Part shown: positions 22,803 to 31,149 of the stretch, piece by piece | Position numbering within the stretch: the stretch's first letter is position 1 | Layout of the letters: the number at the start of each line of letters is the position of its first letter | Assembly: GCA_034434235.1 (NCBI GenBank) | Contig: DAOTZV010000130.1 | Span: 1 to 31,479, forward strand | Length of the DNA: 31,479 bases | Origin: CAKZKT01 sp034434235 | GTDB lineage: Bacteria; Chloroflexota; Anaerolineae; CG2-30-64-16 | Direction of reading: 5' to 3' | Notes under the pieces: model-generated | Told to the model about the DNA's origin: nothing | Database searches by the model: none | Seen by the model: only the letters and a program-made list of their open reading frames with translations | Made by a program: the position numbers and the translations under genes

Positions 22803-25142
22803 GTGAAGCTGCCCCGCAACGAGACGATCGGCCTGGGGCTGCTCGTCGGCGGCCTGGTTGCCCTGGCGCTGTTGTTGCCCGGGGGGCCGGCCGTCGAGGG
22901 GGCGGCGCCTCTGCGGGTGGCCTTCGGCTGGGCCGCAACGCCGCTCGTGCTGGCGCTCGTTGCCGGCGGCATTGCCCTCCTCTTCGCCGACCGCATGGGA
23001 TGGCAGGTGCGCTGGACGGCCATCGCGGCGGCCGAGGCGGGCTTCCTGGTGGGGTTGACTGCGCTTCACCTGGCCGAACGCGAGCCCTGGCTCGCGGCGC
23101 ACGCGGGCCGGGGCGGCGGCCTGGTCGGCTGGGCGCTCAGCCAGCTTTTGCTGGCCGTTTTTCCCGCGGAGATGGCCTGGGCGCTCGTCATCCTGGCAGC
23201 GGGGCTGGCGCTCGTCGTGTTCTGGCGGGCGTTGCCTCCGGCCTGGACCGCGCGCTGGTCCGCGTGGATCGGCCGCGTGGCGGCTTTCCTGAAAGCATCG
23301 AGGCCCGATCGGCCGGCGGCCCCGCCTGCGCGAGCCGCCGGCCGATCGGCCGCGCCGGCGCGTCTGGAGAAGGTCGCGGCGGCCTGGGCCGCGGCCGGCC
23401 GATGGCTTGCCGTCGGCCGGGCCGCCGTGCGGGGATGGATCGGCCGCGGCCTGACGGCCCTTCTGCCGGCTCGTGCGGCGCCGGCCGATGCGCCGGCCGG
23501 CCGGCAACCCCCTGCGCCGGCGGCCGGCCGCGAGGCGAAGCCGCCGCGACCGGCCGGCCGTGCGGTTGCCCCCGATGGGCGGCCATCGGCGACCGATGGC
23601 CAGGCCGCGACCGCATCCCCTTCCCGTGCCGCGGCGCAACCCGCGCCGGCCGGCCACGACGCGGGCCGATCCTCGCGCATCAAGGCCCGGCCCGACTATC
23701 TGCCCCCCATCGGCCTGTTGCGCGGCGAGGCCGGCAACCGCAGCAACCAAAGCGACGTCCGGCAGCGCGCCCAACTGTTGAAGCAGACCCTGGCGGACTT
23801 CGGCGTCCCGGTCGAGGTCGTCAGCATCAAGGAGGGGCCGACCGTCACGCAGTTCGGGCTGGAGCCCGGCGAGATCGTGCGCGAGCTGCGCAACGGCGAA
23901 GTGGTGCGCCGCCGCGTCTCGGTGCATCGCATCCAACAGCTCAGCAACGACCTGGCGCTGGCGCTGGCGGCCGCCTCGATCCGCATCGAGGCGCCGGTGC
24001 CCGGCCGGCCCTACGTGGGCGTCGAGATCCCCAATACCTCCAAGGCCACGGTCACCCTGCGCGGGCTGCTGGAATCGCCCGAGTTCGCCCGCGCGCGGGC
24101 GCCGCTCGCCGTGGCCCTGGGCCGCGATGTGGCCGGCGATCCGGTGATCATAGACCTGGCCCGGCTTCCCCACCTTCTGATCGCCGGCGCGACCGGATCG
24201 GGCAAATCGGTGTGCATCAACGCGATCGTCTCCAGCCTGCTGATGAACAACGGCCCGGAGCAGGTGCGCTTTTTGATGGTGGACCCCAAGATGGTCGAGC
24301 TGCCGATCTACAACGGCATCCCGCACCTGCTCGGCCCGGTCATCACCGACGTGGCGCAGGTGCCGGCCGCGCTGGCGTGGCTCACCTTGCAGATGGACGA
24401 TCGCTATCGGCTGTTTGCCGATCGGGGGGTGCGCAACATCGAAGAGTACAACCGCAAGCTGGGCCGCAGCCGCTCGGCCGAGCCGTTGCCGTACATCATC
24501 CTGGTCATTGATGAGCTGGCCGATCTGATGATGACCGCCGCCTACGACGTCGAGCGCCAGATCTGTCGGCTGGCGCAGATGTCGCGCGCCACGGGCATCC
24601 ACCTGGTGCTCGCCACCCAACGTCCCAGCGTGGACGTGATCACCGGCCTGATCAAGGCGAACTTTCCGGCACGCATCGCGTTCGCGGTGACCTCGCAGGT
24701 GGACAGCCGGGTGATCCTGGACACGCCGGGGGCCGAAAAGCTGTTGGGTCGCGGGGACATGCTCTACATGGCGCCCGATTCGGCCCGGTTGGCCCGCATC
24801 CAGGGCTGTTTCGTCTCGGACGAGGAGATAGATGCGATCGTCCACTTCTGGAAACAACAGCGCGCCGAAGCCGACCCGGCCGATGACGCGTTGCCCGAAG
24901 CGCCGTGGGCGGGCATGGCCGCGGCCGCAGAGGAGCGCGATGAGCTGCTCGATCGCGCCCTGGAGCTGATCCAGAGCAAACGGCAGATCTCGACCTCGTT
25001 GTTGCAGCGCCAGTTGCGCATCGGCTATCCGCGGGCCGCCCGGCTGATGGAACAACTGGAGGAGATGGGGGTGGTGGGGCCGGATGAAGGAGGCGGCCGC
25101 AGCCGGGAGGTCTTGATCCGCAAGGGCGAAGAAATGGAGTGA
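22803..25142 (+). CDS. ftsK: DNA translocase FtsK/SpoIIIE
   Basis: 779 aa. Four TM helices occupy about 1-145, followed by a low-complexity Ala/Pro/Arg linker (about 155-290). The alpha domain contains TLADFGVPVEVVSIKEGPTV; the RecA-like motor has Walker A GATGSGKS (Lys468) and Walker B ILVIDELADLMM, then LATQRPSVDVITGLIKANFP. The C-terminal gamma winged helix (about 715-779, ISTSLLQRQLRIGYPRAARL) reads KOPS-type orienting sequences. It pumps chromosomal DNA through the division septum. GTG 22803 is the start; its SD is weak. Stop codon lies eight nt from the convergent rsmG stop. Confidence 0.96.
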   Translation: MKLPRNETIGLGLLVGGLVALALLLPGGPAVEGAAPLRVAFGWAATPLVLALVAGGIALLFADRMGWQVRWTAIAAAEAGFLVGLTALHLAEREPWLAAHAGRGGGLVGWALSQLLLAVFPAEMAWALVILAAGLALVVFWRALPPAWTARWSAWIGRVAAFLKASRPDRPAAPPARAAGRSAAPARLEKVAAAWAAAGRWLAVGRAAVRGWIGRGLTALLPARAAPADAPAGRQPPAPAAGREAKPPRPAGRAVAPDGRPSATDGQAATASPSRAAAQPAPAGHDAGRSSRIKARPDYLPPIGLLRGEAGNRSNQSDVRQRAQLLKQTLADFGVPVEVVSIKEGPTVTQFGLEPGEIVRELRNGEVVRRRVSVHRIQQLSNDLALALAAASIRIEAPVPGRPYVGVEIPNTSKATVTLRGLLESPEFARARAPLAVALGRDVAGDPVIIDLARLPHLLIAGATGSGKSVCINAIVSSLLMNNGPEQVRFLMVDPKMVELPIYNGIPHLLGPVITDVAQVPAALAWLTLQMDDRYRLFADRGVRNIEEYNRKLGRSRSAEPLPYIILVIDELADLMMTAAYDVERQICRLAQMSRATGIHLVLATQRPSVDVITGLIKANFPARIAFAVTSQVDSRVILDTPGAEKLLGRGDMLYMAPDSARLARIQGCFVSDEEIDAIVHFWKQQRAEADPADDALPEAPWAGMAAAAEERDELLDRALELIQSKRQISTSLLQRQLRIGYPRAARLMEQLEEMGVVGPDEGGGRSREVLIRKGEEME

Positions 25143-25150
25143 GCTATCGG

Positions 25151-25927
25151 TTATTCCCCCTCTTGATCATCGCACCCCTGCGGCGGACACCCCAGCGGTT
25201 GCTTGCGCGGCAACCCGCGGCCGCGGGGATACCCCTCCGGTGTTTGCGCGATCTTGTCTATGACGATCAGCACGCGCGTCTCGGCCAGGCCCGGCACTTC
25301 TACCGGCACGAGCTTGATCAGGTGGCCGCCGAGCACGCGGATGGCGTATTCGGCCGCGAGCGCTTCTTCGTGCGCGGCCGATCCCTTATACGCCACCACC
25401 CGGCCGCCGCGCCTGGCCAGCGGCAAGAGGTATTCCACCAGGGTGGGCAATGGCGCCACGGCGCGCGCCACGACCAGATCGTAGGCCGCCCGATGGGGAT
25501 CGCGCAGGGCCAGCTCTTCGGCCCGGCCATGGATCAACTGGACATCGCTCATGCCGAGCTGGGCCACGATGTGCTCCATGAAGCGCACCTTCTTCGCGGT
25601 GGCCTCCATGGCGCACAGCCGCAGCTTGGGCCAGACGATGCGCAGTGCCAGGCCGGGCAGGCCCGCGCCCGCGCCGACATCGGCCACCTTGAGCGGCCGG
25701 CCCAGCAGCGCGGCGGGCGAGATCCCCTCCAGCGCGGCCAGGGCCGGCACCAGGGAGAGCGAATCCAGATAGTGGCGGATCTCGATCTGTTCGGGATCGG
25801 TGATCGCGGTCAGGTTGAAGCGCTCGTTCCAGGCAATGAGCTCTTGGGTGAACAGCTCGAAAGCTGCCACCTGGGAGGGAAGCAGGGGTAACCCCATTTG
25901 CGCTGCGCCGGCAACCAATCTCTGCAT
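25151..25927 (-). CDS. rsmG: 16S rRNA (guanine527-N7)-methyltransferase
   Basis: 258 aa, the normal RsmG length plus a short C-terminal tail. Diagnostic segments are NLTAITDPEQIEIRHYLDSL, the SAM loop VADVGAGAGLPGLALRI, MEATAKKVRFMEHI, and VVARAVAPLPTLVEYLLPL. It methylates 16S G527; loss gives low-level streptomycin resistance in other bacteria. ATG 25927 is chosen because it coincides with the predicted transcript 5' end. The gene stands away from mnmG/parAB, its frequent neighbours in many bacteria. It overlaps no terminator and ends eight nt from ftsK. Confidence 0.95.
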   Translation of the reverse strand: MQRLVAGAAQMGLPLLPSQVAAFELFTQELIAWNERFNLTAITDPEQIEIRHYLDSLSLVPALAALEGISPAALLGRPLKVADVGAGAGLPGLALRIVWPKLRLCAMEATAKKVRFMEHIVAQLGMSDVQLIHGRAEELALRDPHRAAYDLVVARAVAPLPTLVEYLLPLARRGGRVVAYKGSAAHEEALAAEYAIRVLGGHLIKLVPVEVPGLAETRVLIVIDKIAQTPEGYPRGRGLPRKQPLGCPPQGCDDQEGE

Positions 25928-25934
25928 GGCGCAG

Positions 25935-25962
25935 ATTATATCACAGCGCGGCCCTATCGCAA
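25935..25962 (-). promoter_or_regulatory. Promoter giving (near-)leaderless rsmG mRNA
   Basis: On the minus strand TTGCGA (25962-25957), 16-nt spacer ending TGA, TATAAT (25940-25935). Seven bases on is 25928, one base before the ATG at 25927. There is therefore essentially no leader and no Shine-Dalgarno sequence. Confidence 0.75.
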
Positions 25963-25967
25963 CCATT

Positions 25968-25993
25968 GTAGGGCGAGATTTATCTCGCCCTAC
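25968..25993. repeat. Perfect 11-bp hairpin, dispersed-repeat type
   Basis: GTAGGGCGAGA (25968-25978) and TCTCGCCCTAC (25983-25993) enclose TTTA. It fills the gap between the tetR stop and the rsmG promoter. No U-tract follows on either strand. Its isolated symmetric form suggests a small dispersed palindromic element that may also end tetR transcription. Confidence 0.65.
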
Positions 25994-25995
25994 GG

Positions 25996-26601
25996 CTACT
26001 GTACTGTGATGCCGCTCAGCAACAGGTCCACGATGCCGGTCAGCCGGTCGGCCAGGGAATACTGGCCGCTCGACTCGCACCAGCGGATCAATTGCTGGAG
26101 ATAAAGCGCGTCGAGCGCGGCGGCCAACGTGTCCGGGTCGAGGTTGGGGTTCACCTCGCCCTGGCGCTGCGCCTGGCGGATCAAGAGCGCGACGGTGGGT
26201 TGCAAGCTGAAGCCGCCCGCATCGCCGGCCATCAGGTCGGCCACCGAAATGCCCTTGCGGAAGATCAGGCAGATCAGCTCGCGATCGCGCTCCAGGCTGG
26301 CCGCCAGCGCGGCCATCAGCCGTTTGAGCTTGCCGATCGAGGAGGTCGTGCCGTTCGCACTCAGGGTGGCCGCGCCCAGGCGTCCCACCTCGCGGGCGCC
26401 CATGTAGCGCAACACCGCGTCCTTGGTCGGGAAATAGTTGAAAAAGGTCCCCTTGGCAAGGCCGGCTTGCCGGGTGATCTGATCTACGGTGGTGGCCTCA
26501 TACCCCTGCGTGCGGAACAAGGTCAGCGCCGCCTCATAGAGGCGCTCTTTGCGTTCGAGTTTGCCCTGTTCGCGCTTGCTGGCGGTCTGCTCGAGGTTCA
26601 T
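25996..26601 (-). CDS. TetR/AcrR family transcriptional regulator
   Basis: 201 aa. The N-terminal HTH is intact (AALTLFRTQGYEATTVDQIT, then AGLAKGTFFNYFPTKDAVL). The helical C-terminal ligand-binding domain (about 70-201) is not matched to a specific inducer. GGAGGG five nt before ATG 26601 decides the start over an ATG five codons upstream, whose sequence contains that SD. Possible targets are its own gene or a distant transporter; no divergent partner gene lies beside it, since both neighbours are on the same strand. It follows Mn-SOD after a strong terminator, so it is not co-transcribed with it. Confidence 0.93.
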   Translation of the reverse strand: MNLEQTASKREQGKLERKERLYEAALTLFRTQGYEATTVDQITRQAGLAKGTFFNYFPTKDAVLRYMGAREVGRLGAATLSANGTTSSIGKLKRLMAALAASLERDRELICLIFRKGISVADLMAGDAGGFSLQPTVALLIRQAQRQGEVNPNLDPDTLAAALDALYLQQLIRWCESSGQYSLADRLTGIVDLLLSGITVQ

Positions 26602-26946
26602 GGTCCCTCCGCGCATTGGTCATCTGCCGGATCGAAACACTGAAGCCGAATCGTCTCCGGAGTGTCGTTATTACTGCTCTTCAAGACGTAGCAGACACGG
26701 CAGAGTCACGCGAAATATGACCGGAGTACAAAAAATTTAAGATTCACCTGCTACGCGATCATCGCTTTTTCTGGCTGATCGCGCAGATGCACAGACCAGG
26801 TCCGGCCCCCCGGATGTCCGGTGGCAATCCACAAGGGATCGCGCGCCGCTGCCGGATAAGGGGAAAAAACGATCGGCGGCTGCAGGTTGATGTGTGGCTA
26901 TGACCGACGGCTCGGCAGCTATTTTATCTCAACTCTGTCCGAGCGC
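26602..26946. other. Intergenic region upstream of tetR
   Basis: No gene seen. It holds a perfect 8-bp dyad with a 14-nt loop (CGCGATCA 26754-26761, TGATCGCG 26776-26783) and an 8-bp inverted repeat CGTAGCAG/CTGCTACG (26687-26694, 26748-26755). Either could be an operator for the TetR protein. A short AT-rich island lies at 26716-26745. No convincing -35/-10 pair was found. The tetR SD occupies the left end. Confidence 0.5.
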
Positions 26947-26982
26947 CAAAAAAGAAAGCCCCCCTTGTAGAAACAAGGGGGG
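26947..26982 (-). terminator. Strong intrinsic terminator of sod
   Basis: On the minus strand a perfect 10-bp stem (arms 26982-26973 and 26968-26959, CCCCCCTTGT-type) with a 4-nt loop, followed by CTTTCTTTTTT (26958-26948). It lies 18 nt after the SOD stop. Confidence 0.93.
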
Positions 26983-26999
26983 CCGCAAGGGGTGGAGAG

Positions 27000-27611
<612 letters not shown>

Positions 27612-27624
27612 GAGTGACTCCTTG

Positions 27625-27689
27625 CTGAAACAGATTCAATGCTTGCACAAATGCAGGATCAGGATACAGCAAGCATGAACCTATTTCAG
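27625..27689. promoter_or_regulatory. Large compound dyad upstream of Mn-SOD
   Basis: Nested arms are symmetric: CTGAAA (27625-27630) with TTTCAG (27684-27689); four unpaired bases each side; TTC (27635-27637) with GAA (27677-27679); one unpaired A; ATGCTTGC (27639-27646) with GCAAGCAT (27669-27676); a 22-nt centre. It lies between the rck gene and sod, 13 nt upstream of the SOD ATG and overlapping the SD neighbourhood. It could be an operator for a redox/metal regulator, a 5'-leader hairpin, or an end structure for the upstream transcript. Confidence 0.55.
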
Positions 27690-27705
27690 TAAGTAAACAC
27701 ACGGT

Positions 27706-28398
27706 TCACTTTGGCGCATGGTTGGAGTTGTTATCCGTACGCGAGAAGAGCGCGGCGAGCTCTTCGGCCGCGCCCGGCCCGACCACGGCCAACACCTCAT
27801 CCCCTTCCTGGAACGTCGAGATCCCGCGCGGGATCTGGATCTGGCCCTGGCGAATGATGGCCGCGATCACGCACTCTTTGGGCAAGCTCAGGTCCTTGAG
27901 CGGGATGCCGATGGCCCTGGCGCCAGGCGGGATCTTCTCTTCGACCAGGGAATACTGGCCGCGGCGCAGCTTGAGCAGCGTCATCATGTCGCCCAGCGAC
28001 ATCTCTTCTTCGATGGTGCCGGCCAGGATGGCCGCTTGATTCACCGCCACGTCCACGTGAAACGTCTGGTTGAAGAGCCAGGCGGTGCGCGGATTGTTGA
28101 CCCGCGCGATGGTGCGCGGCACCTGATAGCGCTCGCGGGCCAGGTAGCAGAGCGCCAGGTTGTCGGCGTCGCTGGTGGTGATCGCCGCCAGCACGTTCGC
28201 CTGCCGGATGCCGACATTCTCCAGTACCTGGGGATCGGTCGGGTCGCCCTCGTAGATCGCTTCGGTCGGCAGCTCGCGGTGGAGCCGCGCCAGCACATCG
28301 CGGCGCTGCTCCAGCAGCCGCACCTTGTGGCCGCTGTTCAGCAAGGTGATGGCCAGGTAAGTGCCCGTCCGGCCTCCGCCGGTGATGATGACGAACAT
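27706..28398 (-). CDS. TrkA/KtrA-type RCK protein (downstream copy)
   Basis: 230 aa. The N-terminal RCK_N Rossmann domain has GGGRTGTYLA (about 7-16) and an acidic residue after the second strand (RLLEQRR), fitting NAD(H) or ATP binding. A TrkA_C domain (about 145-220) is the module that binds c-di-AMP in KtrA/KhtT-type proteins. It is a cytoplasmic gating subunit for a K+ or related transporter. It starts one nt after the other RCK gene and has AAGGAAG as SD. No KtrB/TrkH channel is in the window, so its partner may be the upstream KimA-like permease or a channel encoded elsewhere. Confidence 0.9.
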   Translation of the reverse strand: MFVIITGGGRTGTYLAITLLNSGHKVRLLEQRRDVLARLHRELPTEAIYEGDPTDPQVLENVGIRQANVLAAITTSDADNLALCYLARERYQVPRTIARVNNPRTAWLFNQTFHVDVAVNQAAILAGTIEEEMSLGDMMTLLKLRRGQYSLVEEKIPPGARAIGIPLKDLSLPKECVIAAIIRQGQIQIPRGISTFQEGDEVLAVVGPGAAEELAALFSRTDNNSNHAPK

Positions 28399-28399
28399 C

Positions 28400-29056
28400 T
28401 TATGCTTCCTTTTCCTCTCTCAGCCGATTGCGCAGTTGTTCGACCCCCTCCATGGTGGCGCTCAGATGCAGGATGTCGCCGGCCTGGAGGAGCGCATCGG
28501 GAGCCGGCAACGAGGCCTTGCCGGCGCGCGTCAGGGCCACCAGGCATCCGCAATCGCCCAGCAACTCGCGCAGGGGCCGGCCATGCCATGCCGCGGGCAC
28601 CAGCACCTCGTATACCTCTACCTCGCCGTCGCCGGCCGAGAAGACCGTGTGGAGGGTCACATCTTCGAGCATCTCCTCCATCCGCTGCGCGCCCCAGATG
28701 GCCGGGCTCACCTCTTGCAGGTTGAACACCTCGTAGAAGGCCCGATAGCGCGTTTCGTAGTTGCGACACACCACGTTCGGCACGTGATAGATCGTGCGGG
28801 CGATGTGCCCCACGACCGCGTTGAGGGTGTCGGAATTGGTGACGGCCGCCAGGGCGTCGGCCTGTTCGATGCCGGCCCGGCGCAACAGGTCTTGCGTCAG
28901 CACGTCCCCTTCCAGGGTGCGGCCCCGGAAGTCGGCGCCCAGATTTTCGAAGGCGGAAGGCGCCACGTCAATCACCGTGACGCGATGCCCCTTCTGGCTC
29001 AAGCGGGTGGCCAGGTGCGCCCCCACCCGACCACACCCGATGACGATGGCGTTCAT
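28400..29056 (-). CDS. TrkA/KtrA-type RCK protein (upstream copy)
   Basis: 218 aa. RCK_N begins MNAIVIGCGRVGAHLA with the dinucleotide loop GCGRVG, and VTVIDVAPSAF gives the acidic residue after strand 2. GDVLTQDLLRRAGI and VTNSDTLNAVV are typical family segments. A C-terminal TrkA_C domain (about 135-210) follows. It is only moderately similar to its neighbour, so the pair is old, like the two RCK halves of E. coli TrkA split in two genes. GGAGA before ATG 29056; it starts 16 nt after the KimA-like permease. Longer upstream starts run into the permease gene. Confidence 0.9.
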   Translation of the reverse strand: MNAIVIGCGRVGAHLATRLSQKGHRVTVIDVAPSAFENLGADFRGRTLEGDVLTQDLLRRAGIEQADALAAVTNSDTLNAVVGHIARTIYHVPNVVCRNYETRYRAFYEVFNLQEVSPAIWGAQRMEEMLEDVTLHTVFSAGDGEVEVYEVLVPAAWHGRPLRELLGDCGCLVALTRAGKASLPAPDALLQAGDILHLSATMEGVEQLRNRLREEKEA

Positions 29057-29072
29057 GGTCTTCTCCAATAAT

Positions 29073-31013
29073 TTACGGGATCTGATATGGCACGTCGGTG
29101 ATGACGATGCCCGGCTTGAAAAGCAAGGCCATTCGCAAAAACAGAGCGGTTTGCGTATGCAGCAGATTATGCCAGCTTCGTCTGGGCACGAATTGCGGCA
29201 CGACGATCGTGAGCATTTCGTTGGACTGGCGCTGAGCGCTGATCTCCTCGATGTAGGCCAAGAGCGGCTCAAGCAACAGGCGATAAGGCGAGTCGAGGAT
29301 AACCAGGCGTACGCCGTTGCCCCAAACATCCCATTTCTGGCGGATTCGGGCGGCCTCGGCTGGGTCGAGCGAAACGTAGACTGCGGTCACATCATCGGAT
29401 AACGCTAGAGCATACGACAGCGCGGCCAGAGTGCCACGATGAACGCCGCTGATCGGCAAGAGGACCCGATGGCGTTTGGCACGCGGAGGCGCACCATAAT
29501 TTTCCAGCGAAAGGCTGGCCGCCAAGTGTTGGTAATGATGATGGATCGCCGAGAAGGCCAGCACCAGCAACGGGATCAAGATCAGCACGACATAGGCGCC
29601 ATCTATGAACTTCGTGCTGACGAAGATCAGCATCACGACCACCGACACCGTTGCGCCAACGGCGTTGATCATCATCTTGGGTCGCCAGGCAGGATCATGG
29701 TGCAGAGTCGAGCCGCGTTCGACCTTCTGTTGGTCGGCGCGCAGATGGCCGGCTTTCCACCAGCGTCGGGCCATGCCGGCCTGTGACAGGGTAAACGACA
29801 GGAACACGCCGATGGCGTAAAGCGGGATCAAAGCGGTGACGCTGGCCTGAAATGTGATGATCAATAGCGAGGCGATCAGGGCCAGCGCTACAATGCCGCG
29901 AGAATAGACGAGTCGGCTTCCGCGGTAAGTGAACTGTCGGGGCAGAAAGCCGTCTTTGGCTGCCAGCGCGCTGAGCCGAGGAAAGTCGGCAAACGAGGTA
30001 TTGGCCGCCATAATCAAGATAACCGTAGTGGCCGCGATGACTACCAGATAGAATGGATTGCGGCCGCCATATACCGTGCGCGCCAGTTGCGAGATGACCG
30101 TTTCGGCCTCCGAAGGCAACGCGCCGATGTGTACCGCCAGGAAGGTGATCCCGAGCAGCAGTGTGCCCAGGATAAGCGACATCCAGATCAGGGTGATCCC
30201 GGCATTGCGGCTGCGCGGCTCGCGAAACGCCGGGATGCCGTTGGAGATCGCCTCTACGCCGGTGAGCGCGGTGGTGCCGCTGGAAAACGCGCGCAGGATC
30301 AGGAAGAGCGTCACGGCCTGGGCGCCGTGCAACATCTCCATCGGCGGTGGATCGCTGACGACCCCCAGCGTGCCCGTCAGATAACGGCCCAGCCCGATCA
30401 GCACGGTCAGGGACATGGTCGCGATGAAGAAATAGGTCGGCACGGCAAAGATCGTCCCCGACTCTTTTACCCCGCGCAGGTTGACAATCATGATCAACAT
30501 CACCAGCGCTACCGCCACCTCCACCCGATAGGGGAACAGCGCAGGAAGAGCCGAAGTAAGCTGGGCCACCCCCGAAGAAACCGATACGGCAACTGTCAGG
30601 ATGTAATCGGTCAACAAGGCGGCGGCGGCCGTCTGCGCCGGTAGCTCGCCCAGGTTGTCGCGTGCGACGATGTACGCGCCGCCGCCGTCCGGATAGGCGT
30701 GGATGGTCTGCTCATAGGATATCGTCAGGATGATTAATAGCCCGATGATGGCCAACGCGATCGGAATGGCAATGCCGAATGCCATAGTGCTGGCCGCGGC
30801 CAACACCACCAACATCTCTTGAGTGGCGTAGGCGACTGAGGACATGGCGTCAGACGAGAACACGGCCAACCCCACCCACTTGCCAATGGCTTGGTGGGGG
30901 GCATCGGCCGTGGAGAGCGGCCGGCCGATCAACCACGTGATGAACGAGTGACGCGGCGCGTATGGTGCGGTATGGTATAGGGTAGTTGACGTATTTTCAG
31001 ATTCAATCATCAT
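29073..31013 (-). CDS. APC-superfamily permease, KimA-like (probable K+ importer)
   Basis: 646 aa. The N-terminal signature GLAVFSSDAMSSVAYATQEM with YPDGGGAYIVARDNLGE and the 12 or so TM helices place it in the KimA/YdaO branch of the APC superfamily, high-affinity H+-coupled K+ importers. A cytoplasmic C-terminal domain (about 515-646, RHRVLLPISGVHRGTLAAL...) is present as in KimA. ATG 31013 (or the adjacent ATG 31010) is chosen because a longer reading from 31091 would cross the terminator-like hairpin at 31033-31066. The SD is poor. It heads an operon with two RCK genes. An amino-acid substrate cannot be excluded. Confidence 0.85.
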   Translation of the reverse strand: MMIESENTSTTLYHTAPYAPRHSFITWLIGRPLSTADAPHQAIGKWVGLAVFSSDAMSSVAYATQEMLVVLAAASTMAFGIAIPIALAIIGLLIILTISYEQTIHAYPDGGGAYIVARDNLGELPAQTAAAALLTDYILTVAVSVSSGVAQLTSALPALFPYRVEVAVALVMLIMIVNLRGVKESGTIFAVPTYFFIATMSLTVLIGLGRYLTGTLGVVSDPPPMEMLHGAQAVTLFLILRAFSSGTTALTGVEAISNGIPAFREPRSRNAGITLIWMSLILGTLLLGITFLAVHIGALPSEAETVISQLARTVYGGRNPFYLVVIAATTVILIMAANTSFADFPRLSALAAKDGFLPRQFTYRGSRLVYSRGIVALALIASLLIITFQASVTALIPLYAIGVFLSFTLSQAGMARRWWKAGHLRADQQKVERGSTLHHDPAWRPKMMINAVGATVSVVVMLIFVSTKFIDGAYVVLILIPLLVLAFSAIHHHYQHLAASLSLENYGAPPRAKRHRVLLPISGVHRGTLAALSYALALSDDVTAVYVSLDPAEAARIRQKWDVWGNGVRLVILDSPYRLLLEPLLAYIEEISAQRQSNEMLTIVVPQFVPRRSWHNLLHTQTALFLRMALLFKPGIVITDVPYQIP

Positions 31014-31032
31014 AAATCGGTCTATGCCCAAT

Positions 31033-31066
31033 AAAAAAGGGACACAGGCTGACGACCCGTTGTCCC
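31033..31066 (-). terminator. Terminator-like hairpin in the permease leader (putative attenuator)
   Basis: On the minus strand GGGACA (31066-31061), bulged A, CGGG (31059-31056), 7-nt loop, CCTG (31048-31045), TGTCCC (31044-31039), then TTTTTT (31038-31033). It has a 10-bp stem with one bulge and a perfect T6: a textbook intrinsic terminator, yet it lies 20 nt before the permease ATG and downstream of its promoter. No minus-strand gene lies upstream in the window to be terminated. Confidence 0.85.
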
Positions 31067-31106
31067 TGATTATGACGACGTTTGATAGCAAACAAAAACT
31101 AAAACG

Positions 31107-31135
31107 ATCTTACCTCATTTTGCGAATTACGTCAA
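31107..31135 (-). promoter_or_regulatory. Sigma70-type promoter of the permease-RCK operon
   Basis: On the minus strand TTGACG (31135-31130), 17-nt spacer, TAAGAT (31112-31107). Predicted start about 31100, giving a leader of about 87 nt that contains the small hairpin GTTTG-CTAT-CAAAC (31092-31079) and the terminator-like hairpin. Confidence 0.75.
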
Positions 31136-31146
31136 ACTCATATAGT
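31120..31146 (+). promoter_or_regulatory. Possible promoter of the divergent second permease
   Basis: TTGCGA (31120-31125), a short 15-nt spacer, TATAGT (31141-31146). It overlaps the opposite promoter, so the two would compete. Predicted start about 31153, leaving a leader of about 170 nt. Confidence 0.4.
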
Positions 31147-31149
31147 ATA

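Noticed and set aside
21936..25055. A 1039-codon open frame on the minus strand opposite the S1 and ftsK genes
   Set aside because: Its translation is His/Gln/Arg/Gly-rich without any recognisable domain, and it mirrors strong plus-strand genes. Long antisense frames are expected at this GC content. The same applies to 8611-10992 and 18995-21418 (minus) and 340-1314 (plus).
31014..31091. N-terminal extension of the KimA-like permease from an upstream start at 31091
   Set aside because: The extension would be encoded across a strong terminator-like hairpin, and the residues do not resemble the family or the paralogue.
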